A stretch of DNA of 64,000 nt from Desulfobulbus sp. (GTDB taxonomy: Bacteria; Desulfobacterota; Desulfobulbia; Desulfobulbales; Desulfobulbaceae), in the NCBI GenBank assembly GCA_009780825.1, contig WQZH01000001.1, forward strand, positions 1 through 64,000, read 5' to 3'. Of the stretch, positions 24,461 to 32,594 are shown one piece after another. The notes under the pieces were generated by a model, which was given only the letters and a program-made list of their open reading frames with translations, was not told the DNA's origin and did not search any database. Made by a program: the position numbers and the translations under genes. How positions within the stretch are numbered: the first letter of the stretch is position 1; the number at the start of each line of letters is the position of its first letter.

Positions 24461-24949
24461 TTATCGCATGGTCGAGGAGGCTGAGATGGTGATGATCTCG
24501 AATTCGCGCAGCCCTCCAGGAGTCTTGGTCACCACCTCATCGCCGACCTCTTTCCCGAGGAGCGCCCGGCCAAGGGGCGAAAAAACCGAGATCGATCCTT
24601 TTTTCACGTCGGCCTCCTCGGGTCCCAGAAGCTGGTAGGTGACCTCGACTTCGGTGGCCAGGTCCATCAAGGTGACAACGGTTCCGAACACCGCCCGATT
24701 GATGGACACTTTGGAACAATCGATGATTTCAGCCCGGCCGATCTTATCCTTCAGTTCGAGAATCCTGCCTTCGACCAGACTCTGCCGCTCCTTGGCCGCA
24801 TGATATTCGGCATTTTCGCTGAGGTCGCCATGCGCTCGCGCCACTTCGATGGCCCTGACAATTTCATGGCGCTCCACCCGCTCAAGCCGTTCCAGCTCGT
24901 CCCGAAGCTGCTGGTTGCCAGTCAAGGACATCGGGATACGTTCCACCAT
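24461..24949 (-). CDS. greA: Transcript cleavage factor GreA
   Basis: A 162-residue GreA/GreB protein. The N-terminal coiled coil includes the signature ARAHGDLSENAEYHAAKERQ, whose acidic tip enters the RNA polymerase secondary channel and stimulates cleavage of backtracked RNA. The C-terminal FKBP-like domain ends SVFSPLGRALLGKEVGDEV. The length and motifs are normal. A start at the internal methionine six codons later would also give a complete protein. It stands alone between the TetR gene and the aminotransferase. Confidence 0.93.
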   Translation of the reverse strand: MVERIPMSLTGNQQLRDELERLERVERHEIVRAIEVARAHGDLSENAEYHAAKERQSLVEGRILELKDKIGRAEIIDCSKVSINRAVFGTVVTLMDLATEVEVTYQLLGPEEADVKKGSISVFSPLGRALLGKEVGDEVVTKTPGGLREFEIITISASSTMR

Positions 24950-24991
24950 CGTTCATCCTCCCGTGGATGTTCTGTCACAAGGTTATAAGAA

Positions 24992-25020
24992 GAAAGCGCT
25001 GGGGTATTCCCAACGCTTTC
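24992..25020 (-). terminator. Hairpin downstream of the aminotransferase gene
   Basis: The inverted repeat GAAAGCG/CGCTTTC with an inner GGGA/CCC-type extension lies between the aminotransferase stop and the greA start. The minus strand continues with TTCTTCTTAT, a T-rich but interrupted run. It probably ends the aminotransferase transcript and leaves greA with its own promoter. Confidence 0.5.
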
Positions 25021-25107
25021 CGGTCCATTCCTACTGTTGCCAACTCCGATGAGATGTTGGCGTGTGCCGTGTCTTTATGCCGTTGCGCAAGCGGTCACGA
25101 TGCTCGT

Positions 25108-26295
25108 TCATCCACCACGATAAAATCTCCGGATGGTTGCAACCACGTACACCAACTGCTCGTCCGTGAGTTCCGGAAAAATGGGCAGCGCCAGAGAACT
25201 GGCCGCTGCCTGCTGCGCCACAGGGAAAGATTGCCGCCTGTATTGCTCCGAACGAAGGCATTCCTGCTGATGCAGGCAAAGGGGATAATAGATCTCGCAC
25301 CCCACGGAATGCTCCTGGAGGTGTTGCCGCAAGCTGTCGCGTTCGGCGACAAGAATGACGAACTGGTTGTAGATGTGGTGATTGCGCCGGTCGGCCCCGG
25401 GGATGTCACCATACACTGCCTGCGGCAGGGTCACCGCATCACCGGCGAGCCCCGCCTCGTGGAAAAGTTGGCGGTATCGGTCAGCGTTCCGCCGCCGGGC
25501 CGCATGCCAGGCGTCAAGATGTTCCAGCTTGACCGCCAGAACCGCAGCCTGGATCGGATCGAGCCGGAAATTGCCGCCCACCCGGGAGTGGTAATATTTC
25601 GGTTCCGCGCCATGGTTGCGGTTTGACTGCACAACCTCGGCAAAATGGTGGTCAGAGGTGGTCAGCATGCCGCCGTCGCCGATGCCGCCAAGATTCTTGC
25701 TGGGAAAGAAGGAAAAACAACCGCACAATCCCATTGACCCGGCACGGCGCCAGGTCACCGCGCCATTCTCCTCGTACGGACACTCGGCGCCAATGGCCTG
25801 GGCCGCATCCTCGATAACCGGAATGCCGTATTCGGCGGCCAGCGCCGTGATCCGGCTCATGTCGGCGCACTGTCCATACAGATGGACCGGAATGATCGCC
25901 TTGACCCGGCTGCCGTTTTTGCGGTCGCCCGCCAGGGCCTCGGCCATGAGGCCAGGATCGATATTGTAACTTTCGGGCTGGATATCGACAAACAACGGCT
26001 GCGCCCCAAGCCGCAGGATCGTGCCCATGGTGGCGAAAAAGGTGTACGGGGTGGTCAGGACGAGGTCGCCCGGACCAATCTCCAGAGACATCAGCGCCGC
26101 CAGCAGGGCATCGGTTCCCGAACTGAGTCCCACTCCATACTGTGCGCCACAGTATTGGGCAATCTTCTGCTCCAGGCTGGCGACCTCCGGGCCGAGGATA
26201 TAACCGGTGGAATCGAGCACTCGGGTGACGGCCTCAAGAATACGGGGACGCAGGGCGGCCAGTTGCGGTTTCAAATCAAGTAACGGTACATTCAT
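25108..26295 (-). CDS. DegT/DnrJ/EryC1-family PLP aminotransferase
   Basis: A 395-residue PLP enzyme that transfers an amino group to a nucleotide-linked keto sugar. Family marks include the start MNVPLLDLKPQLAALRPRI, GLSSGTDALLAALMSL, VIPVHLYGQCADM, VIEDAAQAIGA, and SFFPSKNLGGIGDGGM, in which the lysine binds PLP. Such enzymes make amino sugars for lipopolysaccharide, O-antigen or flagellar glycans. There are no other sugar-biosynthesis genes nearby, so the product is unknown. The neighbouring rpoH gene begins about 1 kb upstream on the same strand. Confidence 0.87.
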   Translation of the reverse strand: MNVPLLDLKPQLAALRPRILEAVTRVLDSTGYILGPEVASLEQKIAQYCGAQYGVGLSSGTDALLAALMSLEIGPGDLVLTTPYTFFATMGTILRLGAQPLFVDIQPESYNIDPGLMAEALAGDRKNGSRVKAIIPVHLYGQCADMSRITALAAEYGIPVIEDAAQAIGAECPYEENGAVTWRRAGSMGLCGCFSFFPSKNLGGIGDGGMLTTSDHHFAEVVQSNRNHGAEPKYYHSRVGGNFRLDPIQAAVLAVKLEHLDAWHAARRRNADRYRQLFHEAGLAGDAVTLPQAVYGDIPGADRRNHHIYNQFVILVAERDSLRQHLQEHSVGCEIYYPLCLHQQECLRSEQYRRQSFPVAQQAAASSLALPIFPELTDEQLVYVVATIRRFYRGG

Positions 26296-26345
26296 GGGTG
26301 AACAAACGGGCTGATAAGGGATGGGGGAGGAAAAAAGCGAAACGA

Positions 26346-27332
26346 TCAGGAGAGATGATCATCTGGTCCGGCTGCGAGGATCACACCATCGCCATTGAGA
26401 AAATCCTGAATGTCAGGCAGTTCTTTCTCGAGCTGTTTCCGTAATTTTTTCAATAAATTAACTTCGATCTGCCGCACACGCTCCCGGGAGATGTTAAATT
26501 CATCGGCAATGGTTTGCAGAGTCTTGGGCTCGTCGCTGAGTAAACGGGAGGTGAGGATGATCTGCTCCTTGTCGTTCAACCTCGTACTGAGATCGGCGAG
26601 GACGACCGCCAGCCGTTCGCGCAACTCCTGGCTGGCAACCATTTCCTCAATGCCCGGTCCGTCGTGCGGCAGAAAATTTTTCTGTTCATCCTCGGAATCG
26701 CTGCGCACCGGAGCTTCCAGAGAAACATCCCAGTTGTCCATGCGCTGGCTCATCTCAATCACTTCGCTTTCTTTGACATTCAGCCGTTCAGCCAGCAATT
26801 TGACCTCTGGCTTGAACCCCTGCGATTCAAGAAACTTCTTCTCTTTGTTCAAACTGAAGAAAAGCTTTCGCTGAGCCTGGGTGGTGCCGATTTTGACCAG
26901 CCGCCAATTATCCATGATGAATTTAAGGATATAGGCACGGATCCAGTAAGCGGCGTAATAGGAGAATTTTACTCCCCGATAGGGATCGAATTTCCTGGTC
27001 GCCTGCACCAGGCCGACATTGCCCTCCTGGATGAGATCCATAAAATTCTGCATCCAGTATTTCTGAAAATCCATGGCCACCTTGACGACCAGACGGAGAT
27101 TCGAGGAGACTAGGCGATAGGCGGCGTCGGGATCGCCGGTTTCCTGGAAGCGCGTGGCCAACTCTTCGGTCTCTTCCCGGCTGAGCAGCTCATATTGGCT
27201 GATTTCCTGGAGGTAACGATGCAGGGCTGGATTGCTGAGCGTCGGCAGGTTGTCGTCCTGACTGGTCAGCATCAGGGCGTGCTGCGGCTGCTCGTCCAAC
27301 TCCAGATGATCGATTTCGCTCCGGTCGCTCAT
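26346..27332 (-). CDS. rpoH: Heat-shock sigma factor RpoH (sigma-32 type)
   Basis: A 328-residue sigma-70-family factor. Region 2 reads LRLVVKVAMDFQKYWMQNFMDLIQEGNVGL with DPYRGVKFSYYAAYWIRAYI, and the following TTQAQRKLFFSLNKEKK matches the RpoH box that separates sigma-32 from other group 3 and RpoS factors. Region 4 ends with TIADEFNISRERVRQIEVNL. It would direct heat-shock transcription. The start MSDRSEIDHLE is preferred to one ten codons earlier. A strong hairpin lies 29 bases upstream in the leader. Confidence 0.85.
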   Translation of the reverse strand: MSDRSEIDHLELDEQPQHALMLTSQDDNLPTLSNPALHRYLQEISQYELLSREETEELATRFQETGDPDAAYRLVSSNLRLVVKVAMDFQKYWMQNFMDLIQEGNVGLVQATRKFDPYRGVKFSYYAAYWIRAYILKFIMDNWRLVKIGTTQAQRKLFFSLNKEKKFLESQGFKPEVKLLAERLNVKESEVIEMSQRMDNWDVSLEAPVRSDSEDEQKNFLPHDGPGIEEMVASQELRERLAVVLADLSTRLNDKEQIILTSRLLSDEPKTLQTIADEFNISRERVRQIEVNLLKKLRKQLEKELPDIQDFLNGDGVILAAGPDDHLS

Positions 27333-27360
27333 GTTTCTTTGCTCGGTCGTAATAACGCAC

Positions 27361-27395
27361 AACCCTGCAAGGAGTGAAGACTCGCATGCAGGGTT
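27361..27395 (-). promoter_or_regulatory. Leader hairpin upstream of rpoH
   Basis: On the minus strand the leader contains AACCCTGCA and TGCAGGGTT (nine base pairs) enclosing a second stem GAGT-CTTC-ACTC. No T run follows, so it is unlikely to be a terminator. It could be an RNA thermometer or another leader element controlling rpoH translation, or an operator. Its inner GAGT/ACTC resembles, but is not, the CIRCE element. Confidence 0.4.
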
Positions 27396-27540
27396 TTGGC
27401 TGCGAGATTACCCGAAAATAAAAAAAAACACACTTGAATATCCACATAAATTGGGTGAAGAGTTTTTTTTTGCGGCAATGTATGCTATGCATACCGCCTT
27501 TGGCCCAGCCCTCTTCGTCTCATGCCGTTTTCGCGTCCCT

Positions 27541-29334
27541 ATGAATACAATACGTAATTTCAGCATCATCGCCCACATAGACCATGGCAAGTCCACCCTT
27601 GCCGACAGGATGATCCAGCTCTGCGATATCGTCACCGACCGGGAATTCAAGGACCAGATCCTCGATACCATGGACATAGAGCGGGAGCGCGGCATCACCA
27701 TCAAGTCGCAGACCATTTGCTTACCCTTTGTCGCCGCCGATGGCGCCACCTATACCCTGAATTTGGTCGATACCCCCGGACATGTGGATTTCAGTTACGA
27801 GGTTTCGCGCGCCCTTGCCTCGTGCGAGGGGGCGCTGCTGCTCATCGACGCAGCCCAGGGAATCGAGGCCCAGACCTTGGCCAATCTGTATCTGGCCATG
27901 GAAAACGACCTTGAAGTCGTCCCGGTGATTAACAAGATCGATCTGCCGGCCGCTGAACCGGAAAAGGTGGCGGCGCAAATCGAGGAGGATTTGGGGCTCG
28001 ACGGCGCCACCATCCAGATGTGCTCCGCCAAGACCGGCCAAGGAGTGCGCGAGCTGCTCGACGCCGTGGTCCGCCTGCTGCCGCCGCCTGAGGGCGATCC
28101 GCACCAGCCGCTGGAAGCCCTGATCTTCGATGCCCAATACGACCCGTACCGCGGCACGGTCATCTCGGTGCGCATCGTCAACGGGACGATCAAAACGGGT
28201 GATCAGATCATCTTCATGTCCAACGGTGCCGAGTACCGGGTCGAAGAACTGGGCATTTTCCGCCTGCGCCGCGAACCGAGGCAGCAACTCGCCGCCGGCG
28301 AGGTCGGCTATATCGTCGCCGGAGTGAAGACCGTCTCCGATACCCGGCCCGGCGACACCATCACCCTGAAGGAACGCCCTTGCGCTACGCCCTTGCCTGG
28401 ATTCAGGGAGGTGCAGCAGGTCGTCTTCTCCTCGCTGTACCCGATCTCCACCGACGAATACGAGGAGTTAGCCACTGCCCTGGAAAAATTGAAACTCAAC
28501 GATGCCGCCCTCACCTTCCAGAAGGATTCCTCGGCGGCGCTCGGCTTTGGCTTCCGGTGCGGTTTTCTCGGCCTGCTCCATCTCGAAGTGGTGCAGGAGC
28601 GGTTGGAGCGCGAGTTCGACATCAATTTGATTTTGACCGTACCCACGGTCAAATACACCTTTTATTTGCAGAACAAGACGATGGTCGAGGTCGACAATCC
28701 TTCCTATTTTCCCGACCCCAGCACCATTGCCCGCGTCGAGGAACCCTACATCAAGGCGACCATTCATATTCCCGAGCGGTACATGGGCGTGGTCATGACC
28801 CTGTGCATGGAGCGGCGCGGCGAAAACACGAAATACCACTATCCCATGCCCGGTCGCATCGAATTCACCTGTGAGCTGCCGCTGGCCGAGGTGATTTACG
28901 ATTTCTACGATCGGCTCAAGTCGGTGACCCAGGGCTACGGCTCGTTCGACTACGAACTGATCGATTACCGCCCCAGCGACCTGATCAAACTCGACATCCT
29001 GGTGAACGGCGAGCAGGTTGATGCCCTCTCCCAGCTCACCCACAGATCCAAGGCCAGGGAGCGGGGAGTCAAGGCGTGTGAACGGCTCAAAGAAGAAATC
29101 CCCCGCCAGATGTTCAAAATTGCCATCCAAGCCGCGGTCGGCAGCACCATTATTGCCCGGGAAACCATCTCGGCCCTGCGCAAGGACGTGACCGCCAAAT
29201 GCTACGGCGGCGACATCACCCGCAAGCGGAAGTTATTGGAAAAGCAGAAAGAAGGCAAGAAACGGATGAAGACCGTGGGCAATGTCGATATTCCCCAGCG
29301 GGCTTTTCTGGCGGTACTTAAATCGGATCAGTAG
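27541..29334 (+). CDS. lepA: Elongation factor 4 (LepA), translational GTPase
   Basis: A 597-residue LepA of normal length, a ribosome-bound GTPase acting on stalled or mistranslocated ribosomes. Motifs: AHIDHGKSTLADRMI (G1), RGITIKSQ (G2), VDTPGHVDF (G3) and NKIDLPAAEP (G4), followed by the LepA-specific C-terminal domain (KCYGGDITRKRKLLEKQKEG). The ATG at 27541 gives the family's usual start; the frame is open upstream. Its 3' end overlaps the convergent engB gene by 17 bases. Confidence 0.96.
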   Translation: MNTIRNFSIIAHIDHGKSTLADRMIQLCDIVTDREFKDQILDTMDIERERGITIKSQTICLPFVAADGATYTLNLVDTPGHVDFSYEVSRALASCEGALLLIDAAQGIEAQTLANLYLAMENDLEVVPVINKIDLPAAEPEKVAAQIEEDLGLDGATIQMCSAKTGQGVRELLDAVVRLLPPPEGDPHQPLEALIFDAQYDPYRGTVISVRIVNGTIKTGDQIIFMSNGAEYRVEELGIFRLRREPRQQLAAGEVGYIVAGVKTVSDTRPGDTITLKERPCATPLPGFREVQQVVFSSLYPISTDEYEELATALEKLKLNDAALTFQKDSSAALGFGFRCGFLGLLHLEVVQERLEREFDINLILTVPTVKYTFYLQNKTMVEVDNPSYFPDPSTIARVEEPYIKATIHIPERYMGVVMTLCMERRGENTKYHYPMPGRIEFTCELPLAEVIYDFYDRLKSVTQGYGSFDYELIDYRPSDLIKLDILVNGEQVDALSQLTHRSKARERGVKACERLKEEIPRQMFKIAIQAAVGSTIIARETISALRKDVTAKCYGGDITRKRKLLEKQKEGKKRMKTVGNVDIPQRAFLAVLKSDQ

Positions 29335-29950
29335 CAGGGAGTCCGGCGGTCTGAACCACCCCTCTCCCCGCCTGGACAAAAGCGGTCAGCCGCTGGCGCA
29401 GGCCATCCACGCCCTGGCCGGTCTGGGCGGAAAACAGGAGGCGCTCGCCGGAGGTCAAGCTCAGACCGGCGTCCAAGGCCGCCGCGTTTTTCTCCTGCTG
29501 GTTGCGGGACAGTTTGTCCGCCTTGGTATAGACCGGCAACAGGGGCTTGCCCAGATAGCGCAGCCAGTCGATCAGCTCGCGGTCCAGTTGCTTGAGTTCA
29601 TGGCGCAGATCAATGATCACCACCACGCAGGCCAAAGTCGGCCTGGTCTCGATGTAGCCGGAAATCAACCCCTGCCAGCTCTGCCGGATCTGCCGGGACA
29701 CCCGGGCAAATCCGTAGCCGGGCAGATCGACCAGGCAGCAGCCGTCATCCACCTGAAAATAGTTGAGGCTTTGGGTCTTGCCCGGCTTGGCGCTGGTCTT
29801 GACCAAATTTGCCCGGCCAACCAACCGGTTGATCAGGCTCGATTTGCCGACATTAGACCGGCCTGCGAACGCGATTTCCGGATAGACCGGCGGCGGCAGT
29901 TGCTGGTTGGTATGGGCGGAAAGGAGAAACCGCACATTGCAGAAATCCAT
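29318..29950 (-). CDS. engB: Ribosome biogenesis GTPase EngB (YsxC/YihA)
   Basis: A 210-residue GTPase needed for 50S subunit assembly. Motifs: FAGRSNVGKSSLINRLVG (G1), PGKTQSLNYF (G2), LVDLPGYGFARV (G3), TKADKLSRNQ (G4). The gene follows hisG by 34 bases on the minus strand and overlaps the end of lepA on the opposite strand. Confidence 0.94.
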   Translation of the reverse strand: MDFCNVRFLLSAHTNQQLPPPVYPEIAFAGRSNVGKSSLINRLVGRANLVKTSAKPGKTQSLNYFQVDDGCCLVDLPGYGFARVSRQIRQSWQGLISGYIETRPTLACVVVIIDLRHELKQLDRELIDWLRYLGKPLLPVYTKADKLSRNQQEKNAAALDAGLSLTSGERLLFSAQTGQGVDGLRQRLTAFVQAGRGVVQTAGLPATDPI

Positions 29951-29984
29951 GGGTCTCCCCTCTCGACGCTTCCGCCGCTTCCGT

Positions 29985-30857
29985 TCAAATAACCTTGTTC
30001 AGGGAATATTCGATGATGCCTTCGGCGCCGGCCTTTTTCAATTTCGGCACCAGATCGCGCACCTGATGTTCCGAGATAACCGTCTCCACCGAAAACCATT
30101 CCTGTTTGTACAACTGGGCCACGGTCGGGGCGTTCAGACTGGGCAGCATGGAGATCACCGCGTCCAATCGCTCCTTGGCGACGTTCATCTTCAAGCCAAC
30201 GATCCGGTCGGCCCGCAGTGCGCCCTGAAGCAACATGGCGATGTTCTCGATCTTCTCGCGCTTCCAGGGGTCGGCCAGGGCAGCCTTGTTGGCGATCAAC
30301 TGCGTATTGGACTGCATCAACTCGTGGATGACCCGCAAACCGTGGGCCCGGATGGTCGACTCGGTCTCGGTGACCTCGACGATGGCATCGGCCAGGCCGG
30401 ACACGACCTTGGCCTCCGTCGCGCCCCAGGAAAAGGTAATCTCCACCGCGAGGCCACGCTGTTCGAAAAATTTGCGGGTGACGTTCACCAGTTCCGTGGA
30501 GATGCGCTTGCCGTCAAGCTGCTCAATCCTGGTAATGTTGGAGTCGCCGGGCACCGCGATCACCCAGCGGGTGGGTCTTCTGCTGACCTTTGAATAGACC
30601 AGATCAGCGACAACTGCCACGTCCGATTCATTTTCCAGGGTCCAGTCCTTACCGGTAATGCCGGCGTCGAGCATGCCGGATTCCACATAGCGCGACATCT
30701 CCTGGGGCCGGCAGATAGAGCAGGAAAGCTCCAGATCGTCGACTTCAGGGAAATAGTTGCGCGAGGTCAGTTTGATCTGCCAGCCCGACTTGGCGAACAA
30801 GGCGATGGTGGCGTCTTCCAAGCTGCCTTTCGGGATACCTAATTTCAATACATTCAT
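29985..30857 (-). CDS. hisG: ATP phosphoribosyltransferase, long form
   Basis: A 290-residue HisG, first enzyme of histidine biosynthesis, joining ATP and PRPP. The catalytic domain has LKLGIPKGSLEDATIALF and the PRPP-binding DAIVEVTETESTIRAHGLRV. The length and the C-terminal ACT-like region (PTVAQLYKQEWFSVETVISE) mark the long, HisZ-independent form that is inhibited by histidine. It is 37 bases downstream of hisI, so the two are probably one transcript, with engB. Confidence 0.94.
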   Translation of the reverse strand: MNVLKLGIPKGSLEDATIALFAKSGWQIKLTSRNYFPEVDDLELSCSICRPQEMSRYVESGMLDAGITGKDWTLENESDVAVVADLVYSKVSRRPTRWVIAVPGDSNITRIEQLDGKRISTELVNVTRKFFEQRGLAVEITFSWGATEAKVVSGLADAIVEVTETESTIRAHGLRVIHELMQSNTQLIANKAALADPWKREKIENIAMLLQGALRADRIVGLKMNVAKERLDAVISMLPSLNAPTVAQLYKQEWFSVETVISEHQVRDLVPKLKKAGAEGIIEYSLNKVI

Positions 30858-30894
30858 AACGTTACCTGTTGGATCAATCGTTCATCTTGAACAG

Positions 30895-31281
30895 TCATCT
30901 AGTGCCGTACACCGTAGCCGGATCAAAAACACGCTCCTGAGCGCAAACAGTGAGGCAATCTCCATCCACTTTGCGGTAAAAACAACTGCGATATCCGGTA
31001 TGGCAGGCTGCTCCGCCCAACTGTTCGACCTTGTACACCACCGTATCTTGGTCGCAATCGACTAAGATTTCTTTGATCAGCTGCACATTACCGGACGTTT
31101 CCCCCTTCAGCCACAGGCTGGAACGGGAACGGCTCCAGTAATGGGCCTTGCCGGTGGCCAGGGTTTTTTCCCAGGCCAATCGGTTGATATAGGCGAGCAT
31201 GAGCACCTCGCCCGTTTTGAAGTCCTGGACAACGGCGGGCAAAAGACCATCGGCGGTCTTGGCGAAAGCGAGCTCAATCAT
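30895..31281 (-). CDS. hisI: Phosphoribosyl-AMP cyclohydrolase
   Basis: A 128-residue single-domain HisI, hydrolysing the adenine ring of phosphoribosyl-AMP in step three of histidine synthesis. The metal-site motifs are present: [18 protein letters not shown] with [14 protein letters not shown]. No phosphoribosyl-ATP pyrophosphatase (HisE) domain is fused to it. The ATG at 31281 follows AGGAA and gives the normal length; an upstream extension with several cysteines looks spurious. First gene of a hisI-hisG-engB group. Confidence 0.92.
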   Translation of the reverse strand: MIELAFAKTADGLLPAVVQDFKTGEVLMLAYINRLAWEKTLATGKAHYWSRSRSSLWLKGETSGNVQLIKEILVDCDQDTVVYKVEQLGGAACHTGYRSCFYRKVDGDCLTVCAQERVFDPATVYGTR

Positions 31282-31488
31282 GGCGTTCCTGTATAAGCAA
31301 GAATTGCAGCCTTCGGCACAGGGAGTCTCTCCCCGGTTTTGGCACGGTATTTGTGGGTTTTGCACAGGTATACATTCATGGTCGCCTTGTCAAGTCTGCA
31401 TCATTTCGCCTGGATTCTTGTCAAACGTCAGGGCAGCGGCTATAGTGACCCCACGCCTGAACCACGTTTCCCGATAAGGATCCCTTCC

Positions 31489-31929
31489 ATGTGCCCTGTC
31501 CAGCTCTTTGATGTCGTATCCGTCAGCTATACCGCCACCCTGCCCTCCGGAGAGATCATCGAATCCACTCCCGAAGGCAAACCGCTCACCCTGGCCATAG
31601 GCTCGGGCCAAATCCTCAAGGCGGCTGAGGCCTCTCTGCTGGGCATGGAACCGGGGCAAACCAGAACCGTGCATATTCAACCCGAGGATGCCTTCGGCCC
31701 GTATCGCCAGGGGTTGGTGCAGGAAATTCCCAGCGCCGTTTTCGCCGGTCGCATCGATCCCAAGCCCGGCATGGTTCTCTCGCTCAATATGACCAAGGAT
31801 GGAGCGGCCCACCAGGTTCCCGCCACGGTCCTTGCCGCCGGCAACGAAACCGTGACGGTCGATTACAACCATCCCCTGGCAGGAAGAGTCATCACCTACA
31901 CGATTACCCTGCACGCCATCGGCACCTGA
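31489..31929 (+). CDS. FKBP-type peptidyl-prolyl isomerase, SlyD-like
   Basis: A 146-residue FKBP domain protein (VVSVSYTATLPSGEIIEST, LTLAIGSGQILKAAEASLLG, QPEDAFGPY) catalysing prolyl cis-trans isomerisation and chaperoning. It has the insert-in-flap arrangement of SlyD-like proteins but lacks the His-rich metal tail of E. coli SlyD. There is no signal peptide from this start. It is the last intact core gene before the decayed island. Confidence 0.88.
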   Translation: MCPVQLFDVVSVSYTATLPSGEIIESTPEGKPLTLAIGSGQILKAAEASLLGMEPGQTRTVHIQPEDAFGPYRQGLVQEIPSAVFAGRIDPKPGMVLSLNMTKDGAAHQVPATVLAAGNETVTVDYNHPLAGRVITYTITLHAIGT

Positions 31930-32312
31930 CGCCCTTTTCCGCCACGGCACGTCCGGGACGACCGACCGTCCTGGCAAAAACTGCTGGAGCATTTTGATGA
32001 CGAAGTTCAGGAGACGCGCAAAATCCGTGGTCAAACCTTCCGCGCTTTCCTGAATTGTTACGAGCGATTGCGTATGCAGTTCCCTCGCAATGAACGAACC
32101 AATCATGCCGAACTGATAGATGGTTCTTCCTTTCGTCTCAACCCGTCACCTTTTCCGTCTCATGCTCTCCTGTTAGGCCGTTGCGCACCACCTCGGCGCG
32201 TGGGGATGCCCATTTGTAGCGCCATAACCATCCACGGGCCGAAGGATTATCGGCTCGAGCCAAATCCCGAAATTTACCGGCAGTGGCGTCGGTTTTACGT
32301 TAGGGGGCGGAT
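31930..32312. other. Decayed sequence at the left edge of the defence island
   Basis: The plus strand from about 31950 reads WQKLLEHFDDEVQETRKIRG and then QTFRAFLNCYERL in a frame without a start, which looks like the remains of a protein, but I cannot name it. Further on there is only degenerate sequence to the helicase tail. No intact gene is present. Confidence 0.45.
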
Positions 32313-32594
32313 ATGGCAAAGATCAAAAACATGACCGCACAGCATCTTCCCTGTGGTGCTCATCGCCAATTTGATGGATTTGACCCGGACGGTAGGGGGT
32401 GGTTGCGCCGCATTGCCGCCATCTCACCCACACTGGCAGAAAAGCTGTCATGACAAAAAAAGCAGCGGGAACTGTTTGACCGGCAGGATGAGGTTGAGCA
32501 GCAGCGCAACGAACTCATCGGCCAGTTGGAAACACAGCGTCAGCAACGGGCAAAGGAACGTACCTTGTTGACCATCGCATGGGAACTGAAATGA
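32313..32594 (+). pseudogene. C-terminal remnant of a DEAD/SNF2-type helicase with in-frame stop
   Basis: In one frame, a piece ending GRGWLRRIAAISPTLAEKLS is followed by TGA at 32451 and then QKKQRELFDRQDEVEQQRNE to a stop at 32594. The second piece matches, from memory, the C-terminal end typical of helicases found beside methyltransferases in restriction and DISARM-like loci. The bulk of the helicase is missing. Its stop codon overlaps the ATG of the DUF2130 gene as ATGA, so the intact ancestor was probably coupled to that gene. Confidence 0.6.

Noticed and set aside
27361-27395. CIRCE heat-shock operator at the rpoH leader
   Set aside because: The arms and spacing do not fit TTAGCACTC-N9-GAGTGCTAA; only the inner GAGT/ACTC is similar.
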